Positions 15,507 to 24,452 of a DNA stretch of 64,000 nt are shown piece by piece. Made by a program: the position numbers and the translations under genes. The stretch is from assembly GCF_000712295.1 (NCBI RefSeq), contig NZ_JMKI01000002.1, positions 123,961 to 187,960 of the forward strand. Direction: 5' to 3'. Source of the stretch: Synergistes jonesii. GTDB lineage: Bacteria > Synergistota > Synergistia > Synergistales > Synergistaceae. The notes beneath the pieces are model-generated. The model made no database searches. It had not been told where the DNA came from and saw only the letters and a program-made list of their open reading frames with translations. Within the stretch, counting starts at the first letter, position 1. Every line of letters begins with the position of its first letter.

Positions 15507-18500
15507 TTGAGAAAACTATCTGCATTTTTATTGATCGCGCTGGCGGCTGTGACCGTACTGCTGTCGGCCGCAGCGCAAAGCGCGTATGCCGCGCCAGGAG
15601 GCACTACTGTACCAGGAGTCGGCTATGTAGATGAGGAGGAAATACCTGACGGCACAACGACGGATTCTAAGTTAGCAGACGACCTTCGCGCCCCAATAGA
15701 GCCTATCATAACACCGGAATCCAGCAGCCTTACATCGCAAAGCTCCGGCATTAATATGATAAATCCACCGGACGGCGCGACAAACGTGCCGGCAGGCCCG
15801 ATTACTATACGCTGGAGCGGTGGAAACGGCACGTATCGTTACTCTTTCACAGGCAGCTCAGAGTATGGGCAGAGTAGCAGTTCTGGGAGCATCTCAATCG
15901 TAGGCGCAAATCCTTCACCTTCAATCGAAGAAAATTTGGCGCCGGGGACAACGTATAAATTAACAATACAGTCAGGCATCAGCTACGGCATATTCCACTT
16001 TACAACAGTCGATCCGATTAAAGTCTCCGGCATATCTATGACTGAAAAAGAGCTTACTATAACCGAAGGCGAAAAAAGTTATCTCGGCTATACAATTTCT
16101 CCTTCAGACGCCTACAATACGAAGGTAACTTGGAAGTCGAGCAATACAGGCGTTGCGAGGGTCGATTCGCGGGGTGAGGTTACGGCCGTTGCTCCAGGCA
16201 ATGCCGTGATTACCGCGACCACAAGGGACGGAGGCTATACTGATACCTGTTCTGTAACGGTTCAGAAGGCCGTTGTCAAAGTCTCAGGAATATCGCTGAC
16301 GACAAATCAACTCAACATGACCGAGGGCGAGAAGGGCAAACTCAGCTATAACATAACACCCTCAAATGCCACCGACGAAACGGTAAATTGGAAGTCCAGC
16401 AACAGCGGCGTAGCTGCTGTAGACTCTTCAGGCAACGTCACAGCCGTCGCCCCCGGAACTGCGACTATTACAGTTACGACCAAAGACGGCGGATATTCGG
16501 CTAACGCAACTGTTACCGTAAAGGAAAAGACCGTTAAAGTAACAGGAATATCGCTGACGACAAATCAGCTCAACATGACCGAGGGCGAGAAGGGCAAACT
16601 CAGCTATAACATAACACCCTCAAATGCCACCGACGAAACGGTAAATTGGAAGTCCAGCAACAGCGGCGTAGCTGCTGTAGACTCTTCAGGCAACGTCACA
16701 GCCGTCGCCCCCGGAACTGCGACTATTACAGTTACGACCAAAGACGGCGGATATTCGGCTAACGCAACTGTTACCGTAAAGGAAAAGACCGTTAAAGTAA
16801 CAGGAATATCGCTGACGACAAAGCAGCTCAACATGACCGAAGGCGAGAAGGGCAAACTCAGCTATAACATAACACCCTCAAATGCCACCGACAAAACGGT
16901 AAATTGGAAGTCCAGCAACAGCGGCGTAGCTGCCGTAGACTCTTCAGGCAACGTCACAGCCGTCGCCCCCGGAACTGCGACTATTACAGTTACAACGGTA
17001 GACGGAGGCCATACTGATGTGTGTTCCGTAACGGTTGAAAAAGCCGTCGTTGCTGTCTCCGGCATATCATTAGCTGAAAAAGAGCTCAACATAGTCGAAG
17101 GCGAAAATAGTGAGCTCAGGTATACAATTACTCCGTCAGACGCAACCGATAGGAGCGTGAGCTGGAAGTCCAGCGACAGCGGCATAGTTAGCGTGAACAC
17201 ATCTGGCGTCGTTACCGCCGCCGCTCCAGGAACAGCGACCATCACGGTCACGACAAGGGACGGAGGCTATACTGATACCTGTTCCGTAACAGTTGAGAAG
17301 GCTGTCGTCAACGTAACCGGGATCACCCTTGACAAAAGCACGGCCAATCTCGTAAAGGGGCAATCTGAAGATATCACGGCCACAGTGCTGCCCAACGATG
17401 CGACGAATAAAAAGGTGAAGTGGAGCTCATCAAATACCAAAGTCGCTACAGTCAGCGGCACGGGCATCGTCGTGGCGACGGGCGCGGGAACTTCCACCAT
17501 AACGGCGATGACGGAAGATGGAGGCTTTACCGCTGAAGTTAAAGTAACTGTCAGCAAAATCACGCCAAGCATCGACGCTCTGCCTAAGGCCTCTGCGATC
17601 ACTGAAGGCTCCCTGCTCAGCGCAAGCACCCTAACAGGCGGGCGTGCAATTGACCCGGCAACAGGCGCAACCATAAAAGGAACCTTCGAATGGCAGAATC
17701 CGACACTCCTGCCTGAGCTTGCGGACAGCAAAAGCTCGTTCTTTGGAGTGATTTTCCGTCCTGATGACACCGCAAATTATGAAAGCGCGAATGGACTTGT
17801 CCAAATCGAAGTAAAAGCCGCGGTCGTGCCAGCTGAAGGCGTAAAGCTCGACAAAAGCGCGTATGACATTTTTGTTGGCAAGACACTTCAGGCCACCGCC
17901 ACAGTGAGCCCTGCGGATGCAACCAACAAAAAGGTGTTCTGGGGCTCGTCAAACAGCAAAATAGTAACGATAGACGCGAGCGGAAAAATGACAGCCGTTG
18001 CGGCAGGCGAGGCCGTGATCACCGCAACTACGGCCGACGGCGATTTCTCGGACAAGGCGGAAGTGCACGTTAAGAAACATCCCACAACGATAACGCTCAA
18101 GCCGACCGCTTCCGCGATTTCAGAGGGCGGCGCCCTTAAAGAAAGCGCGCTTTCCGGCGGCACGGCCACGAGCGGCGGCGTACCCGTTCCCGGGATATTC
18201 GTATGGAGCAATCCACAGATGATCCCGCTGATTTCAGACAGCCTGAAAACAGAGTATGACGTCGACTTTGTACCTTCAGACAAGAGCACCTACGAAGAAA
18301 ATTCAACAAAAGTAAAGGTCGAGGTCAAGCAAAAAATTTATCCTGTCAGCGGCATCACCATATCGCAGAGAACGCTCGAGCTCAAGATTGGCGAAACAGG
18401 AACCCTCAACGCTGCCGTAGCGCCTGAGAACGCGACCAATAAGGCGGTAACCTGGGCGTCTTCGAATATCAACGCCGCCACAGTCGATGGCAGCGGCAAT

Positions 18501-18938
18501 GTCACGGCCGTGGCGGAAGGCAGCTCTGTCATTTCAGTAACTACTGACGACGGAGGCTTCTCCGACAGCTGCACTGTAACAGTGAGCCCCGCAAACGTAC
18601 CGGTTTCCGGCATCAATATCGAAAATTCCAAGCTCACCTTGAGGCCCAACGAAAGTATTGCCATAGTTGTTAATGTATTGCCTGACAATGCCACTAACAA
18701 AGCCGTTACATGGAAATCCGCAGATGAAAACATCGCGACTGTGGACGCTAACGGCAATGTAACGGCCGTCGCCCAAGGGCAGACGGTAGTTTCAGCAGTA
18801 ACGGATGAGGGCGGTTTCACAGCTGAATGCATCGTCTCCGTAACAGGCGAAGGAGGAGGTGGCGGCGGCTGCGATACCGGTGCGGGAATCCTTCTGCTTA
18901 CTTTTACAATCCCATTCATTTATCGCAGGAAAAGATAA
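15507..18938 (+). CDS. Secreted Ig-like (BIG2) repeat surface protein with a SYNERG-CTERM-type tail
   Basis: A 1143-residue protein with a signal peptide (1-28, ending QSAYA), then about ten BIG2 bacterial Ig-like domains with the recurring VTWKSSN...VATVD.SGNVTAVA.G.A.ITVTT pattern, broken by two different domains (about 690-770 and 855-940). The C-terminus has six Gly, a Cys, a hydrophobic stretch and RRKR: the sorting signal described for Synergistetes, implying processing at the Cys and surface anchoring. The start is TTG 15507, with AAGGGGGA seven bases before it. Three central domains are nearly identical at DNA level. The likely role is adhesion or surface structure. Confidence 0.88.
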   Translation: MRKLSAFLLIALAAVTVLLSAAAQSAYAAPGGTTVPGVGYVDEEEIPDGTTTDSKLADDLRAPIEPIITPESSSLTSQSSGINMINPPDGATNVPAGPITIRWSGGNGTYRYSFTGSSEYGQSSSSGSISIVGANPSPSIEENLAPGTTYKLTIQSGISYGIFHFTTVDPIKVSGISMTEKELTITEGEKSYLGYTISPSDAYNTKVTWKSSNTGVARVDSRGEVTAVAPGNAVITATTRDGGYTDTCSVTVQKAVVKVSGISLTTNQLNMTEGEKGKLSYNITPSNATDETVNWKSSNSGVAAVDSSGNVTAVAPGTATITVTTKDGGYSANATVTVKEKTVKVTGISLTTNQLNMTEGEKGKLSYNITPSNATDETVNWKSSNSGVAAVDSSGNVTAVAPGTATITVTTKDGGYSANATVTVKEKTVKVTGISLTTKQLNMTEGEKGKLSYNITPSNATDKTVNWKSSNSGVAAVDSSGNVTAVAPGTATITVTTVDGGHTDVCSVTVEKAVVAVSGISLAEKELNIVEGENSELRYTITPSDATDRSVSWKSSDSGIVSVNTSGVVTAAAPGTATITVTTRDGGYTDTCSVTVEKAVVNVTGITLDKSTANLVKGQSEDITATVLPNDATNKKVKWSSSNTKVATVSGTGIVVATGAGTSTITAMTEDGGFTAEVKVTVSKITPSIDALPKASAITEGSLLSASTLTGGRAIDPATGATIKGTFEWQNPTLLPELADSKSSFFGVIFRPDDTANYESANGLVQIEVKAAVVPAEGVKLDKSAYDIFVGKTLQATATVSPADATNKKVFWGSSNSKIVTIDASGKMTAVAAGEAVITATTADGDFSDKAEVHVKKHPTTITLKPTASAISEGGALKESALSGGTATSGGVPVPGIFVWSNPQMIPLISDSLKTEYDVDFVPSDKSTYEENSTKVKVEVKQKIYPVSGITISQRTLELKIGETGTLNAAVAPENATNKAVTWASSNINAATVDGSGNVTAVAEGSSVISVTTDDGGFSDSCTVTVSPANVPVSGINIENSKLTLRPNESIAIVVNVLPDNATNKAVTWKSADENIATVDANGNVTAVAQGQTVVSAVTDEGGFTAECIVSVTGEGGGGGGCDTGAGILLLTFTIPFIYRRKR
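16275..17047 (+). repeat. Three near-identical 258-bp tandem repeats inside the surface protein gene
   Basis: The units start at 16275, 16533 and 16791, exactly 258 bp (86 codons) apart. Units 1 and 2 are almost base-for-base identical; unit 3 diverges only after about 16990. The identity extends to silent positions, so the copies are recent and can expand or contract by recombination. Confidence 0.9.
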
Positions 18939-18965
18939 TATCTGATTCGAGAATTCAAGCCTGAA

Positions 18966-19010
18966 GAAGCGCCGAGATGGTTTTTCATTCCGTCTCGGCG
19001 CTTCTTTCTT
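18966..19010 (+). terminator. Terminator of the surface protein gene
   Basis: GAAGCGCCGAGA (18966-18977) pairs perfectly with TCTCGGCGCTTC (18993-19004), followed by TTTCTT. Confidence 0.85.
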
Positions 19011-19096
19011 ATCAGAGCGTCAATATCATTTGAACTATGAAGAGAGATATAAGCACGTCATGAAACACACATACTTGTATGCTAAAATTCTCCGCC

Positions 19097-20068
19097 CTAC
19101 CTTTCGCAGAGCCCGCGTATGAACGAGAATATCGCGGAGGCGGCCAAGGCGGCGGTGCGGTGGTCTTCGTCCAGCGGCGGTGAGACTTCCATTATGTCGA
19201 GGTAGCGCACTTTGACGCTGCGGCCGGCCAGATAGGCTATCTTGTCCAGCTCCGGCGCCTTGAGGCCGCTCGGGTTGCTCGCGGAGGCCCCCGGCGCCTC
19301 TGTGCTGCGCACCGCGTCTATGTCGAGCGACACCGCGGTCTTACGGCCGCCTCTGCCGGCGAGGCTCAGCGCCTGCAGGAAGAATTCCATCACGCGCTCG
19401 GATATTTCGCGCAGCGTTATCACGTGCCCGCCCTGTCCTATGACCCAGTTGTAGTAGTAGGGAGAGTTGTACTGCTCTTGTATGCCGAATTCGACGAACG
19501 CGCCGCCGCACAGAGCCTGCCGCGGCAGCTGCGTCAGCGCGCGGTAGAATGAGGTGCCGCTGTTGACGCCGTATTCGTCGCTGCGCACGTCCAGATGCGC
19601 GTCGACGTTTATCAGCCCGAGGCCGTCGCGGCCTATTTGCGCGCCCTGCACGAGCCCGGCTATGCCCGGGTAGGTGAGGTCGTGTCCGCCGCCCAACACG
19701 ATCGGCAGCCCGCCGCGCGAGACTATCGCCGCTACGGCTTCGCTCTCCGCCTGATGTACTTCTTCGAGCGAAAGCCCCGCCGTGACGACGTTGCCGGCGT
19801 CGATTATCCTCTGGCGGAGGAAGTCGGCGGAAAAGCCGGGGGTAAGCCTGTAGAGGCGGCGCCTGATGTCGTCGGGAGCCGCTGCGGCTCCGGCGCGTCC
19901 TTTGTTCGCCGTTATGCCGCGATCCTCCGGCACGCCTATGATCACGACCGTATCTTTTTCCGTTTCATCTATGCCTGCGCGCGGAATCAATTCGCCGAGC
20001 CGCCTGTCCTTCGGATCGTTGCGGCTGTAGAACAGCTCCCTTGCGGCGGCCTTTACCCTGTATTTCAT
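19097..20068 (-). CDS. Formimidoylglutamase (HutG)-type ureohydrolase
   Basis: A 323-residue arginase-fold enzyme. The metal motifs are GGGHD (126-130), NVDAHLDVR (DAHLD 156-160) and SLDIDAV (Asp 249 and 251). GGGH rather than GGDH, plus NSGTSFYRAL and EAPGASASNPSGL, are HutG-type signatures, so the reaction is probably hydrolysis of formimino-glutamate or a related amidine to glutamate. GGGAGG is spaced for ATG 20068, not the upstream in-frame codon at 20083. It ends the minus-strand run containing the HutH homologue; no hutU or hutI is present in the window. Confidence 0.78.
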   Translation of the reverse strand: MKYRVKAAARELFYSRNDPKDRRLGELIPRAGIDETEKDTVVIIGVPEDRGITANKGRAGAAAAPDDIRRRLYRLTPGFSADFLRQRIIDAGNVVTAGLSLEEVHQAESEAVAAIVSRGGLPIVLGGGHDLTYPGIAGLVQGAQIGRDGLGLINVDAHLDVRSDEYGVNSGTSFYRALTQLPRQALCGGAFVEFGIQEQYNSPYYYNWVIGQGGHVITLREISERVMEFFLQALSLAGRGGRKTAVSLDIDAVRSTEAPGASASNPSGLKAPELDKIAYLAGRSVKVRYLDIMEVSPPLDEDHRTAALAASAIFSFIRGLCER

Positions 20069-20132
20069 AAAAATGCCTCCCAAATCGCGTTGAGCGGAGT
20101 TTTTTTATTGCCCACCGCTGGCGCGCAGCGCG

Positions 20133-20546
20133 TCACTTTTCCGCTTCCGTTTTCTTAAGCTCCTCTATCACGCAGTCGACGAGCCTTCCTATCGACAGGT
20201 CGGGAACTCCGGCGATGACGTTGTTGCAGCAGTTGACCGGCACGAGTATCCTTTTCGCGCGGCTCTGGGCCACGGCCGCGGCCATCTTCGGCGTTATCTC
20301 GCCGAGCAGCGAGTCTGCGACGACTATCGCGACGGGGCCTATTATCACGTCGGCGTCGCGACAGCATACGACGACGGAATTTTCTCCCGTTGCGGCCCTG
20401 TCGGCCCCGGCTTTGAGCATCGCCGCGGCGGCTGTGCTGTTCGTACCGACCGCGGTCAGCGTCGAGTTCGGAAATTTCACGCGCACGGCGGCCGTGATCT
20501 GCTTTCCTATTCCTCCGCCCTGACCGTCTATCACTACTATTTTCAT
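20133..20546 (-). CDS. DUF3842 family protein
   Basis: A 137-residue protein beginning with a Gly-rich nucleotide-binding-like motif (VVIDGQGGGIGKQI) and a Rossmann-type alternation, matching the DUF3842 pattern as I recall it. Cys-Cys pairs occur at CCRDAD and NCCNNV. Function unknown. The frame extends to 20678, but GGAGGGG precedes ATG 20546. It lies between the FAD subunit of hydroxylase set 2 and the HutG-type gene, in the same direction, so it may act in the same pathway. Confidence 0.7.
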   Translation of the reverse strand: MKIVVIDGQGGGIGKQITAAVRVKFPNSTLTAVGTNSTAAAAMLKAGADRAATGENSVVVCCRDADVIIGPVAIVVADSLLGEITPKMAAAVAQSRAKRILVPVNCCNNVIAGVPDLSIGRLVDCVIEELKKTEAEK

Positions 20547-20687
20547 CTCATCCCCTCCGTTACGATAAGTATAGCGTAAAAAGAGGGCCCCGCGCAGAAA
20601 CGAGGTTCCAGAACAGAGAGAAACATAGCGCTGAATCGGTTTCAGCTGCAGCTGAATGAACAAGCCCTCAGCACACAAACGAAGGAG

Positions 20688-21635
20688 CTAATTCAGTTTG
20701 ACGCGCTTCAATAGCTCGCCGATAAGCCTATAGGAGCTCAGCTTCATCTTCGGCGGCACGACCGATTCTCGGATGAGTCCGCTTGCCGCTTTTATCTCGC
20801 CTGCGGCTTCGCTTGTCCATTCGGCATCAGAAAGGCTTTTCTCGTCAAGCAGAAGCGAAGCCTTTTCGAGCACGATAGGCTTGGGCGCTACGGCCCCTGC
20901 AACAGCCATGGCAGGACGTGCGCCGTTCGAAACGCGCAGCGCGAAGTTCACGAGCGGAAAGTCGATCGAGGAGCGAACGCTGTATTTCATAAAAGCGCTT
21001 TTTTCGCGTTCAGGCGGGATAGGAACGTGCAGGCGCACGAGCAGCGCGCTGCTCTCGTCGGAGTACAGTCCGTTAGCCGCACAGTGCTCCGCTATCAGGT
21101 CGGCGGCGGGCGCTCTTTCGGTGCGGCCGTTTCTTAAAATTTCAGCTTCGGCTTCGTAAAGGACGAACGCGGTCGCAGTGTCGGAGTAGTATATGGCTCG
21201 GCAGACCGCTGAGTTTTGAATCTGGATGCAGACACGTCCGCCGGCCTTGAAGCACTTAGGCTGCGTGCTGCGCCATGAAGCGGACTGATTGAAGAATATG
21301 CAGCGTCTGTCCTGCATCAGATTTCCGCCGATCGTGCCTACGTTTCTTATCTGAAGCGACGCAGTTTTCTCCGCGCTCTGCGCGAGAGCCGGAAGCGTTT
21401 TTACGATATCAGGATTTTCCGCCGCTTCCGTGAGCGTCACGGCGGCGCCAATCGATATTTCATTTTCAGAACATTCTATACCACGAAGCTCCGCAGCCCC
21501 CGAAACGTCTATCAGCGTATCCGGATTTTTGAGTCCAAGCTTCATCAGCGGCACTAAATCCGTGCCTCCGGCGATAAAGCGGCCTCTGAGCCCTTTCTCC
21601 TCTATATCCGCAAGCGATCTTATTTTTATATACAT
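20688..21635 (-). CDS. Molybdenum hydroxylase set 2, FAD-binding subunit with an extra four-cysteine loop
   Basis: A 315-residue FAD subunit of the xanthine oxidase family (FIAGGTDLVPLM and RNVGTIGGNL are FAD-binding motifs). Unlike set 1 it has an insertion with Cys 112, 128, 136 and 145. This C-X15-C-X7-C-X8-C spacing equals the [4Fe-4S]-binding loop of the beta subunit of 4-hydroxybenzoyl-CoA reductase, which works reductively at low potential. The enzyme may therefore be a reductase or dehydroxylase rather than a hydroxylase. It follows the large subunit by nine bases and works in the cytoplasm. Confidence 0.85.
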   Translation of the reverse strand: MYIKIRSLADIEEKGLRGRFIAGGTDLVPLMKLGLKNPDTLIDVSGAAELRGIECSENEISIGAAVTLTEAAENPDIVKTLPALAQSAEKTASLQIRNVGTIGGNLMQDRRCIFFNQSASWRSTQPKCFKAGGRVCIQIQNSAVCRAIYYSDTATAFVLYEAEAEILRNGRTERAPAADLIAEHCAANGLYSDESSALLVRLHVPIPPEREKSAFMKYSVRSSIDFPLVNFALRVSNGARPAMAVAGAVAPKPIVLEKASLLLDEKSLSDAEWTSEAAGEIKAASGLIRESVVPPKMKLSSYRLIGELLKRVKLN

Positions 21636-21644
21636 AGTTTCGCC

Positions 21645-23897
21645 TCACTCAACGATATTAGGCAATATGAGGAATTCCTCGCAGAGCGGCAGTTTGTTTA
21701 TCTCGCGGCCGCTCGCGCGTGAAACGGCGTTTACTATCGCCGGCGCCACCGGGACCGTACTGAGCTCTCCTACGCTCTTCGCACCGAACGGGCCCGTCGG
21801 TTCATAGCCTTCGGCGATCAGCGCGTGTATGCGCGGCAGGTCGGACGCAAGCGGTATCTTATAGTGCAGCAGGTCGGTTGAAAGCGGCTTTTTTGCGATA
21901 TTGTTTATCTCTATCTGCTCCGTCATCGTGTAACCTACCCCCTGGGCCGCGCCGCCCTCTATTTGTCCTTCTACGGTCAGCGGGTTTATCGGCGTACCGA
22001 CGTCAACCGCTTCAATGAGATGAAGCAGTCGTATAGCGTTAATGTTTTTATGGTATTCGGCCTTCACCATGCAGACGGAGAAGGGATTGGGGCACGCATC
22101 GGCCTTGTAAACGCCGCGGCCTATGACGACGCCGCCGCGTTGGTGGAACATCACGCGCCGCACCGCCGCGCGAAAATCCAGTTTTTCCCTTCCGACGTAG
22201 AAGACTTTGTCGCAGAGTGACACCATATCGTCGGAAATGCTTTCAAGAAGTTTTTTCAGCGTTTCGTAAACGTCGATGCATGCGCGGCGCACAGCCGTAC
22301 CACATATAAAGGTCTGGCTGCTTCCGAACGTACCCGTATCATACGGCGTGGTCCTTGTGTCGGCAGCGGTTATCGTTACGTCTTCGAGAGGAATCCCGAG
22401 CGTCTCCGCGGCAATTTGCGAAAGCATCGTCTCACTGCCCTGCCCTATATCCGCGGAGCCGACGAGCAGCTCGGCACTTCCGTCGCTGTTGATATTCACG
22501 GCAGCGGAGCTGAGTCCTTCGCGCGACGATGGCCCAGAACCGTGGCAGGCAAATGAGACTCCCCAAGCCTGTTTTACCTCGCCGTCGTCTGTAATGCCTT
22601 CGGCCGCGTCTATCTCTCTGCGCTTTTCGAGGCATAGGCGCGCGCACTCGGCTATCTCGCAGCTCGTGACTGTGAGATCCGAGCCAGGGAAATGCCCGCC
22701 GACCGTCACGTGATTTTTCAGCCGCAGTTCGACTGGGTCGACGTTCAATTTAATCGCGAGCCTGTCGATCATAACTTCACGAGCGAACGCAAGCTGCATG
22801 TTCCCATATCCCCTGAAGGCCCCGGCGGTGACGTTATCGGTCAGCACGCATTTGCCGTCGAAAAAGTAATTCGGAACGGCGTACTGAAATTTTCTCGCGC
22901 CGGCGCAGAGCACCGTCGGGCCGTGCGTAGTGTAAGGCCCTGTGTTCAATTTATAATCGGCGTAGAAAGAGATCATCATTCCGTCCTTCGTCGAGCCGAG
23001 ACGCACGTCGGCCACGGCGCCGTGTCTTACAACAGTCGAGGTGAGCTCCTCTTCGCGATCGTTGACTATCTTGACAGGACGGCCCAACTTTCTTGACAGA
23101 AGCGCCGCTACAGGCTGGGAATGCAGCTGCTGCCGTGCGCCGAAGCCGCCGCCGACCGCCGGCTTGATGACTCTTATTTTATTCTCGGATATTCCGACGA
23201 GCTCGCTTAATATCCGCCGCTCCTGAAAAATCGTCTGCGAATTGCTCCATACCGTCAGTTCATTCCTATCGCTGAAGTCACAGACGCAGGCCGTCGGCTC
23301 TATCGCCGTGTGCTGCATCGGAGGTATACGAAAACAGCCCTCTATGACAACGTCCGAACGCTCGAAACCGTCGTCGGTGTCTCCCTCTTTGACTTCGCGC
23401 TTCCATACCACGTTGTCCACGGAGAGATGTGGCTGAAGCGGCTCCGCGTCCTCTTTGAGCGCGTCGGCTATCGTAAAGAAGGCTTTCTTCGGGGCATATT
23501 CGACTATCACTTTTCCACATACCTCGCGACAGGCCTCCGGCGTTTCAGCCGCGACGCACAGTATTCTGTCGCCAGCGCATTTAGGCTCGGTAGTCAATAT
23601 TTTTTCGTCTTTGAGGAGCAGAGGCGACGGCGGATTGCCGGAGCAGTTATACAAAATATCCGGCACATCATTAGGAAGCAACGCGCCCGCGTAGCCCGGC
23701 ACGGCTTCGGCCGCCGAAATATCTATCTTCGTCACCGACGCGCGCGCGTAAGGACTTCTTATGATCGCCGCGTAAACCATTCCGGGCAGTTTTATATCGC
23801 CTGTATAAACGGCGCAGCCCGTAATTTTTCCCTTAGCCTCGAGACGCACGAGCGGATGATTGACGACGGAAAAAGCTCTGTCATTCATTTTGCACAC
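21645..23897 (-). CDS. Molybdenum hydroxylase set 2, molybdopterin-binding large subunit
   Basis: A 750-residue xanthine dehydrogenase-type large subunit with the N-terminal hammerhead (KITGCAVYTGDIKLPGM), molybdopterin-binding motifs (GGGFGARQ, GAFRGYGN, QGSETMLSQIA) and the catalytic Glu in GAKSVGELS near the C-terminus. GTG 23897 has AAGAGG seven bases upstream; ATG 23888, overlapping the small-subunit stop, is the alternative. It forms an S-L-M operon. The substrate is unknown; its neighbours suggest an imidazole or thio-imidazole acid. Confidence 0.88.
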   Translation of the reverse strand: MCKMNDRAFSVVNHPLVRLEAKGKITGCAVYTGDIKLPGMVYAAIIRSPYARASVTKIDISAAEAVPGYAGALLPNDVPDILYNCSGNPPSPLLLKDEKILTTEPKCAGDRILCVAAETPEACREVCGKVIVEYAPKKAFFTIADALKEDAEPLQPHLSVDNVVWKREVKEGDTDDGFERSDVVIEGCFRIPPMQHTAIEPTACVCDFSDRNELTVWSNSQTIFQERRILSELVGISENKIRVIKPAVGGGFGARQQLHSQPVAALLSRKLGRPVKIVNDREEELTSTVVRHGAVADVRLGSTKDGMMISFYADYKLNTGPYTTHGPTVLCAGARKFQYAVPNYFFDGKCVLTDNVTAGAFRGYGNMQLAFAREVMIDRLAIKLNVDPVELRLKNHVTVGGHFPGSDLTVTSCEIAECARLCLEKRREIDAAEGITDDGEVKQAWGVSFACHGSGPSSREGLSSAAVNINSDGSAELLVGSADIGQGSETMLSQIAAETLGIPLEDVTITAADTRTTPYDTGTFGSSQTFICGTAVRRACIDVYETLKKLLESISDDMVSLCDKVFYVGREKLDFRAAVRRVMFHQRGGVVIGRGVYKADACPNPFSVCMVKAEYHKNINAIRLLHLIEAVDVGTPINPLTVEGQIEGGAAQGVGYTMTEQIEINNIAKKPLSTDLLHYKIPLASDLPRIHALIAEGYEPTGPFGAKSVGELSTVPVAPAIVNAVSRASGREINKLPLCEEFLILPNIVE

Positions 23898-24363
23898 CGT
23901 TCATCCTCTTTGCCGCGAGCTTCACGGCCGCCTCTATCTTCGTATAACCTGTGCAGCGGCACAGGTTACCTGAAAGCGCTTTGCGTATCTCTCCATCCGA
24001 GGGCGACGGGTTTTTATCCAGAAGAGCCTTAGCGGAAAGCACCATGCCGGGTATGCAGTAACCACACTGCACGGCACCGGCGTCGTAAAAGGCCTGCTGC
24101 ACCGGATGCAGCTTCGCGCCGTTGGAAAGCCCTTCTATTGTAACTACCGACCTGCCGTCGGCTTGAACGGATAAAAGAGAGCAGGAATTTATCGGCACGC
24201 CGTCGAGCAAAACTGTGCAGGCGCCGCATTCGCCGCTGTCACAACCGCGTTTGCAGCCTTTCAGCCCGGCCCTTTCGCGTATTGTGTCAATTAACGTTTC
24301 GCCTTCGGAAACGTTAAACATAGTTTCTTTTCCATTAAGGAATATTTTTATTTTATACTCCAC
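23881..24363 (-). CDS. Molybdenum hydroxylase set 2, [2Fe-2S] small subunit
   Basis: A 160-residue protein with a plant-type ferredoxin N-terminal domain (CKRGCDSGECGACTVLLDG) and a C-terminal helical [2Fe-2S] domain (QCGYCIPGM, NLCRCTGY). It relays electrons between the molybdenum site and the FAD subunit. It starts at GTG 24363 behind a G-rich ribosome binding site. A strong hairpin lies between it and the upstream HutH-like gene, so set 2 may be partly independent of set 1. Confidence 0.9.
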   Translation of the reverse strand: MEYKIKIFLNGKETMFNVSEGETLIDTIRERAGLKGCKRGCDSGECGACTVLLDGVPINSCSLLSVQADGRSVVTIEGLSNGAKLHPVQQAFYDAGAVQCGYCIPGMVLSAKALLDKNPSPSDGEIRKALSGNLCRCTGYTKIEAAVKLAAKRMNGVQNE

Positions 24364-24399
24364 GCCTCTATCCCCCGTGAAAAGATTTCGCTTATAAAC

Positions 24400-24430
24400 A
24401 GCGGGCGGGAAGCAACATATCCCGCCCGCT
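24400..24430 (-). terminator. Hairpin between the HutH-like gene and hydroxylase set 2
   Basis: AGCGGGCGGGA (24400-24410) pairs perfectly with TCCCGCCCGCT (24420-24430). On the minus strand it follows the HutH-like gene by 22 bases and is trailed by only a weak T-rich stretch, so it may be a partial terminator or an mRNA-stabilising element. Confidence 0.55.
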
Positions 24431-24452
24431 CACGAAAATCTCCTTCGTTATT

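Noticed and set aside
16275..17047. CRISPR-like regular repeats
   Set aside because: Units are 258 bp, in frame and encode Ig-like domains, with no unique spacers.
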